A stretch of 7,130 bases of DNA, taken from Alphaproteobacteria bacterium (GTDB taxonomy: Bacteria; Pseudomonadota; Alphaproteobacteria; CACIAM-22H2). A model generated the notes under the pieces. The model had not been told where the DNA came from. It saw only the letters and a program-made list of their open reading frames with translations, and did no database searches. A program made the translations under genes and the position numbers. Where the stretch lies: assembly GCA_947500965.1 (NCBI GenBank), contig CANMWW010000103.1, forward strand, positions 1 through 7,130. The letters are read 5' to 3'. How positions within the stretch are numbered: position 1 is the first letter of the stretch; the number at the start of each line of letters is the position of its first letter. Of this stretch, positions 5,751 to 7,130 are shown piece after piece.

Positions 5751-6662
5751 ATGAAGAAAAGCGGAAATGCTGATATCCCGGTTCGGCACAGGCGCGACCT
5801 CGGCGCGCTCGTCGCCCGCATCCGGGCCCTCGAGGCCTCGACTGCTCCCGGGACGATGCGCGGCGACCATGGCGCGCGGCCGCCGCTCGCCCTCGGGATC
5901 GCCCCGATCGACGGCAGGCTCGGCGGCGGGCTGCAGGCCGGCTGCCTCCACGAGATCTCGGGCCAGGCCGGCGACGCGGCCGCCGCGGGCTTCGCGGCGA
6001 TGCTGCTTGGCCTCTTCGCCATGCGTGGCCCGGTCGCCTGGATCGCGGCGCGGCGCGCGCGCCTCCACGCCCCCGGCCTCGCCGCCCTCGGCCTCGACCC
6101 GGAGAGGCTGGTCCTCGTCGAGGCACCGCGGGCGGCCGAGCGCGCCTGGGCCTTCGAGGAGGCGCTGCGATCGGGCGTGCTTTGCGCCGTGCTCGCGGAA
6201 CTGGACGATCCCGGCTTCGTGGCGTCGCGCCGCCTGCAGCTGGCGGCCGGATCGGGGACGACCGGCCTGCTCCTGGTCCAGGGCCGGACGCCCGCCTCCC
6301 CCAGCGCCGCGCGCAGCCGCTGGCGGGTCGCATCGGCGCGCAGCGCGCCGCGCATCGCGGGCGCCGAGGATGCGACGCCGCCCGGGGATCGCGGCCTGGC
6401 CCTCGCGATCGGCCCGGGCGCGCCGTGCTGGCGCGTCGAGCTGAGGCGCGGCCCCGGCGCGTCCTCGGGGACATGGACGCTCGAATGCGGCTCGCGGGGC
6501 CTGCGCCTCGCCGATGGCGACCAGCAGGACGCCGTGGCCTTCGCGGGGAAGACGGGGGATGCAGACCAGGGAAGACGAATTCCGTCCCGCGCCAGCGCCG
6601 GGGAGGCGGATCCTGTGCCTCTGGTTCCCCTTCCTGCCGCTCGACAGGCTCGCGCGCGATGA
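5751..6662 (+). CDS. imuA: ImuA, SOS mutagenesis cassette protein
   Basis: ImuA is the RecA/SulA-like accessory factor of the ImuA-ImuB-DnaE2 mutasome, which carries out damage-induced translesion synthesis and mutagenesis. Family features in this 303-residue protein are LALGIAPIDGRLGGGLQAGCLHEI at about 46-69 (shown by its GGGL and LHEI elements), then GQAGDAAAAGFAAMLL where RecA has its Walker A. The Walker A is degenerate, with no GKT/S, so ATP binding is doubtful. Further marks are PVAWIAARRARLHAPGLAALGLDPERLVLVEAPR in pieces from residue 94, and a C-terminal WRVELRRGPG and WTLEC stretch. ATG 5751 directly follows an in-frame TAG (5748-5750), so it is the earliest possible start. It lacks a clear Shine-Dalgarno, and Met36 is a possible alternative. 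The last 34 residues are encoded in the overlap with imuB and look unlike the conserved family, making the protein longer than usual. Control by LexA is expected from the upstream SOS box. Confidence 0.88.
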   Translation: MKKSGNADIPVRHRRDLGALVARIRALEASTAPGTMRGDHGARPPLALGIAPIDGRLGGGLQAGCLHEISGQAGDAAAAGFAAMLLGLFAMRGPVAWIAARRARLHAPGLAALGLDPERLVLVEAPRAAERAWAFEEALRSGVLCAVLAELDDPGFVASRRLQLAAGSGTTGLLLVQGRTPASPSAARSRWRVASARSAPRIAGAEDATPPGDRGLALAIGPGAPCWRVELRRGPGASSGTWTLECGSRGLRLADGDQQDAVAFAGKTGDADQGRRIPSRASAGEADPVPLVPLPAARQARAR

Positions 6663-7130
6663 GGGGGCCGCCGACGCGGCGGCGTCGCGCGGGCCGCGCG
6701 TCGTCTTCGCCCACGAGGGGAGGACCGCGCGGCTGGTCGCCGTCGACGGCAGGGCGCAGGCGGCGGGACTGTCTCCGGGCATGACGCTGGCCGACGCGCG
6801 GGCCATCGAGCCCGCGCTCGACGCCGTCGCGCGGGACCGCGAGGCCGATCGCCGCTTCCTGCTCCGCATCGCGCGCTGGGCGGGATCGCGCGCGCCGCAT
6901 GTCGCGCTCGACGGCGAGGACGGATTGCTCCTCGACGTGACGGGCGTGGCGCATCTCTTCGGCGGCGAGGAAGGCCTGCGCGGCTCGACGATGCGGTCCC
7001 TCGCCCGCGCCGGGGTCGCGGCACGGGCCGCCATCGCGCCGGGCGCCGCGGCGGCCCGCGCCATGTGCAGGTTCCACGCCGCCGCGGCGCGCGCGCATGG
7101 CATGGCCGCCATCGTCGCGGCCGGCGCCGA
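6559..7130 (+). CDS. imuB: ImuB, catalytically inactive Y-family polymerase-like protein, N-terminal part
   Basis: The frame opens at ATG 6559 and runs off the window after 190 codons plus 2 bases. ImuB is the Y-family-like hub of the mutasome and links ImuA, DnaE2 and the beta clamp. Visible family parts are RRILCLWFPFLPLDRLAR at about 14-31, where active DinB polymerases have a DMDxFFA motif; here Trp and Pro replace the metal-binding Asp. VVFAHEGRTARLVAVD follows, then AAGLSPGMTLADARAI, and ALDGEDGLLLDVTGVAHLFGGE. In the last, the catalytic Glu of the polymerase LDEAYLDVT motif is replaced by Gly. This fits the non-catalytic role known for ImuB. The start precedes the conserved block and has GGGGAAG (6545-6551) 7 nt upstream. 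It overlaps imuA by 104 bases in another frame, which suggests coupled translation. The C-terminal clamp-binding motif and dnaE2 would lie beyond the edge. Confidence 0.9.
   Translation, partial: MQTREDEFRPAPAPGRRILCLWFPFLPLDRLARDEGAADAAASRGPRVVFAHEGRTARLVAVDGRAQAAGLSPGMTLADARAIEPALDAVARDREADRRFLLRIARWAGSRAPHVALDGEDGLLLDVTGVAHLFGGEEGLRGSTMRSLARAGVAARAAIAPGAAAARAMCRFHAAAARAHGMAAIVAAGA

Noticed and set aside
4518..7112. An 864-codon open frame on the minus strand opposite the dehydratase, imuA and imuB.
   Set aside because: It spans an intergenic region with promoter signals and has low-complexity composition; the plus-strand genes explain the region.

Overview
The window reads as a chromosomal segment of a very GC-rich alphaproteobacterium. 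Four things point there: (i) the neighbourhood NYN/DUF88 protein, family-5-type uracil-DNA glycosylase, smpB, dapA, soluble lytic transglycosylase, which is familiar in that class; (ii) a direct-repeat GAAC-N7-GAAC LexA box, the alphaproteobacterial type rather than the CTGT-N8-ACAG palindrome of beta/gammaproteobacteria; (iii) an imuA-imuB cassette with an alphaproteobacterial-style ImuA; (iv) GC-saturated third codon positions throughout. I cannot name the genus. There is no sign of a mobile element, CRISPR array, rRNA or tRNA, and every gene has the same codon style, so this looks like ordinary core chromosome.

Layout. Positions 1-213 (+) hold the 3' end of a NYN-domain (LabA/DUF88-like) gene. 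It overlaps by 4 bases a uracil-DNA glycosylase gene (210-881, +, TTG start). Facing these genes is a minus-strand pair, dapA (2329-1454), then smpB (1370-900), separated by an 83-nt gap with a GC-rich stem-loop next to the smpB start. dapA is divergent from slt (2461-4524, +, GTG start) across about 130 nt. A PLP-dependent threonine/serine dehydratase-like gene (4596-5594, +) follows after 71 nt. A 156-nt intergenic region then carries the SOS operator and promoter-like elements. It leads into imuA (5751-6662, +) and, overlapping it by 104 bases, imuB (from 6559, +), which runs off the right edge. No gene-free stretch exceeds 300 bases.

How the genes fit together. The left half is housekeeping: uracil repair, lysine/diaminopimelate biosynthesis (DapA), ribosome rescue (SmpB) and peptidoglycan turnover (Slt). 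DapA (makes the diaminopimelate branch) and Slt (cleaves the glycan strand) both act on cell-wall material, but they are transcribed divergently. The right end is the start of the DNA-damage-inducible mutagenesis cassette. ImuA and ImuB normally work with the error-prone polymerase DnaE2, whose gene would be expected just beyond the window. I see no wholly new system. The points most worth checking are the LexA box placed inside a candidate imuA promoter, the AT-rich palindrome in the imuA leader, the extensive imuA/imuB overlap and the hairpin that would cover the smpB ribosome binding site.
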